Assembly (NCBI RefSeq): GCF_903969135.1
Contig: NZ_LR824569.1
Location: forward strand, 2,749,001 to 2,813,000
From: Chryseobacterium sp. JV274
Lineage (GTDB): Bacteria > Bacteroidota > Bacteroidia > Flavobacteriales > Weeksellaceae
Direction of reading: 5' to 3'
Length of the DNA: 64,000 nt
Every line of letters begins with the position of its first letter. Positions within the stretch are counted from its first letter, which is position 1. Positions 62,469 to 64,000 of this stretch are shown piece after piece. Under the pieces are notes generated by a model. It was not told the origin of the DNA and made no database searches. It saw only the letters and a list, made by a program, of their open reading frames with translations. Made by a program: the position numbers and the translations under genes.

Positions 62469-63362
62469 ATGGCTGTAAAAATGTGTTGCATGAGGAAATC
62501 ATCTAAAAGTGGACTTTTGTTCAGATCCGAAGACATCAAAATCATCATGCAGGAAGATCTGTGCCCTGATCAATCCTTCAAATCTCACATGTTGGAAGGG
62601 AAGGCAAGTTTTAATCTTCTTTTTCTGCTGAGTGAGGGAATCAATTTGGAAGCTCATGACTGCGGAACCCAATTTTCATTTAAGAAAAACCAATACATTC
62701 TTCATTACTCGCCCAAAGAAAATGTCGCTGAACTATGGACGGAAAACCAGGAAGTTCTTAAATATCTCCAGATTCAGATCAATTATCAATATGTTTTCAA
62801 CCTCATCAATCCGGATCTCAACCGCGAGAATGCAGAAATTCTGGAAAACATGACCCATAATAACTTCATCTTCCTTCACAAAGAAACACCACCGGATATG
62901 ACGGTTGAAATGCATATGATTGTAAAGGAAATTCTAGGATATACCAAGAAAGGAATCATGCAGAAATTATTTATAGAAGCCAAGATTATTAAGCTTCTGA
63001 TTTTGATTTTTGAACAGTTCAATGAGAAAAATATTTTGGAATCCACACCAAAAACGCCTGAAATGATCAGGAAATTCATTGATGAAAATTACCACAGAAA
63101 TATAAAAGCGGAAGAGATCGGAAAGTATATCGGAATGAATCAGAATATGATCAGAAAGGAATTCAAGGCCTACTATCATACAACGATTGCTCATTATATA
63201 TCGGAACTCCGAATGCTGAAAGCGAGGAAACTGATTACTGACAAAGAGATTATGATCAAAGAGATCGCTATTGAATGCGGTTATGAATATCTCCAGAACT
63301 TTACACGGGCTTTTAAAAAGAAATTTGGAGTATCTCCGGAAAGCCTCAGGAATAATAAATAG
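62469..63362 (+). CDS. AraC family transcriptional regulator
   Basis: The 297-residue product counts from ATG 62469; the frame is open from a TTG at 62427 with non-coding-looking residues. It has an N-terminal sensory half of unknown ligand and a C-terminal AraC/XylS DNA-binding domain with two helix-turn-helices: NIKAEEIGKYIGMNQNMIRKEF and MIKEIAIECGYEYLQNFTRAFKKKFGVSPESLRNN. The latter is the family's diagnostic motif. It is divergent from the FISUMP gene across a shared promoter region, so it may regulate it. Confidence 0.9.
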   Translation: MAVKMCCMRKSSKSGLLFRSEDIKIIMQEDLCPDQSFKSHMLEGKASFNLLFLLSEGINLEAHDCGTQFSFKKNQYILHYSPKENVAELWTENQEVLKYLQIQINYQYVFNLINPDLNRENAEILENMTHNNFIFLHKETPPDMTVEMHMIVKEILGYTKKGIMQKLFIEAKIIKLLILIFEQFNEKNILESTPKTPEMIRKFIDENYHRNIKAEEIGKYIGMNQNMIRKEFKAYYHTTIAHYISELRMLKARKLITDKEIMIKEIAIECGYEYLQNFTRAFKKKFGVSPESLRNNK

Positions 63363-63363
63363 A

Positions 63364-63391
63364 AAAACCGCCTAACGAATTAAGCGGTTTT
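63364..63391 (+). terminator. Terminator downstream of the AraC-type regulator gene
   Basis: An 8-bp stem (63364-63371 with 63384-63391) with extra inner pairs, followed by a T-rich stretch. Confidence 0.78.
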
Positions 63392-63455
63392 ATATATGTT
63401 GTTTTGCTTTGATATTACTTTTTCAGAATTCAGGTGAAAAAGCAATGACAATCAA

Positions 63456-63761
63456 TTAATGATGATGTCCGTGATCGTGAAGGAAAGGTCCGTTTCCTTT
63501 AGGCTCGCTATAGATAACTTCTACACCTTCCTGCTCAGAAACAAGCTTTCTTCTGATGTCTTCAGGATCGAAAGGCTTTACTTTTCCGAAATACTCTTTC
63601 AAACCTTCAGTTAGCCACATTGGGATTACTAATCCGAAGAACATAAAAATACACCAGAATCCTACTAAGAACATAGTAATGAAGAATATAGTCCAAAGGA
63701 ACTGGTAAAACGGCCAAAATGCTGATAATATCGTTATCATTCTCTTAAAGATTTTAGGCAA
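63456..63761 (-). CDS. Small membrane protein with histidine-rich tail (101 aa)
   Basis: Two hydrophobic helices at about residues 10-50 (WPFYQFLWTIFFITMFLVGFW, IFMFFGLVIPMW) are followed by a soluble domain (FDPEDIRRKLVSEQEGVEVIY) and a tail HDHGHHH that could bind metal. No family is recognised. It is encoded just downstream of the fumarate hydratase gene on the same strand (72 bases), as seen in related flavobacteria by my recollection only. Confidence 0.65.
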   Translation of the reverse strand: MPKIFKRMITILSAFWPFYQFLWTIFFITMFLVGFWCIFMFFGLVIPMWLTEGLKEYFGKVKPFDPEDIRRKLVSEQEGVEVIYSEPKGNGPFLHDHGHHH

Positions 63762-63833
63762 AAATAAAGCTTTTTTCTTTTTTACACAAAAGATCAGCGC
63801 TCTATTTTATTATTTATTTTAATTTTAAACTAA

Positions 63834-64000
63834 TTAGTGAGCAAGATTTGCGAAGAAATCGTTGCCTTTATCATCGGAAATAATGAATGCAGGGAAGTCT
63901 TTTACTTCAATTTTTCTTACTGCTTCCATTCCTAATTCCGGGAAGTCTACTACATCTACAGACACAATATTGTCTTTGGCAAGAATAGCAGCAGGCCCAC
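63834..64000 (-). CDS. Fumarate hydratase class I, C-terminal end (partial)
   Basis: The frame is open to the right edge of the window; only the last ~55 residues are visible. They read [20 protein letters not shown], then [20 protein letters not shown] and [14 protein letters not shown], matching the C-terminal part of the oxygen-sensitive Fe-S (class I) fumarase, where the motif FPELGMEAV and the NDFF end are conserved. It converts fumarate and malate in the TCA cycle. The start lies beyond base 64000. Confidence 0.82.
   Translation of the reverse strand, partial: GPAAILAKDNIVSVDVVDFPELGMEAVRKIEVKDFPAFIISDDKGNDFFANLAH

Noticed and set aside
1..64000. tRNA, rRNA, CRISPR arrays, insertion sequences or prophage
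   Set aside because: I scanned for tRNA-like cloverleaf sequence, regular direct repeats and transposase or integrase signatures and saw none.

Overview
The window looks like chromosome from a Chryseobacterium-type flavobacterium (Bacteroidota, Weeksellaceae). Reasons: AT-rich DNA, promoter-like TAnnTTTG (-7) boxes, secreted proteins with type IX secretion (T9SS) C-terminal sorting domains, a cbb3 oxidase ccoP-ccoG-fixH-exporter order, a peptide with a Bacteroidota-type double-glycine leader, and a secreted prolyl endopeptidase of the Elizabethkingia/Flavobacterium type. No rRNA, tRNA, CRISPR, insertion sequence or prophage was seen. Almost all of it reads as core chromosome with intact genes.

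Layout. 1-3864 (+): end of the cbb3 cytochrome oxidase operon (ccoP tail, ccoG, fixH, TauE/SafE-like exporter, a lipoprotein). 3921-12002 (-): serS, a lipoprotein, a small surface-glycan group (asnB, flippase, glycosyltransferase), a conserved small protein and a polytopic membrane protein. 12023-17479 (-): MCE lipid-transport protein with two Fe-S redox proteins, then a PpiD/SurA-like chaperone. 17740-23823: lon, AI-2E-type permease, a Cys-rich double-glycine-leader peptide, DoxX and an acyl-CoA dehydrogenase. 24032-31930 (+): DUF4349 and TraB/GumN proteins, an ECF sigma factor with its overlapping membrane partner, pgi, folD, queE and a polyprenyl sugar-phosphate transferase. 32034-34196 (+): an Mla-type ABC permease/ATPase overlapping a beta-barrel gene. 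34231-37882: small envelope genes, meaB and two tandem haem-c lipoproteins.

37993-41971 (-) is the most interesting block: a five-gene array of an unrecognised basic protein, the RNA ligase RtcB, a nucleotidyltransferase-fold protein, the release-factor homologue PrfH and a TPR protein. RtcB with PrfH is a known ribosome rescue/RNA repair pair. The nucleotidyltransferase, the basic protein and the TPR protein look like extra parts of a larger module. Just upstream sits a gene-sized gap with a possible orphan small transcript, overlapping alternative hairpins and dispersed repeats.

42389-56756 (-): M28 peptidase, methylmalonyl-CoA mutase, a T9SS reprolysin-like metalloprotease, prolyl endopeptidase, prfA, and an amino acid permease plus TonB-dependent receptor pair. 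A clear SAM-I (S-box) riboswitch with its own promoter precedes the pair, so it is probably a sulfur-amino-acid or methionine-related uptake system. 57227-62335 (-): two T9SS cargo proteins, a GH13 amylase-family enzyme and a FISUMP-domain protein. 62469 to the end: an AraC-type regulator (+), a small His-tailed membrane protein (-) and the C-terminus of a class I fumarate hydratase (-).
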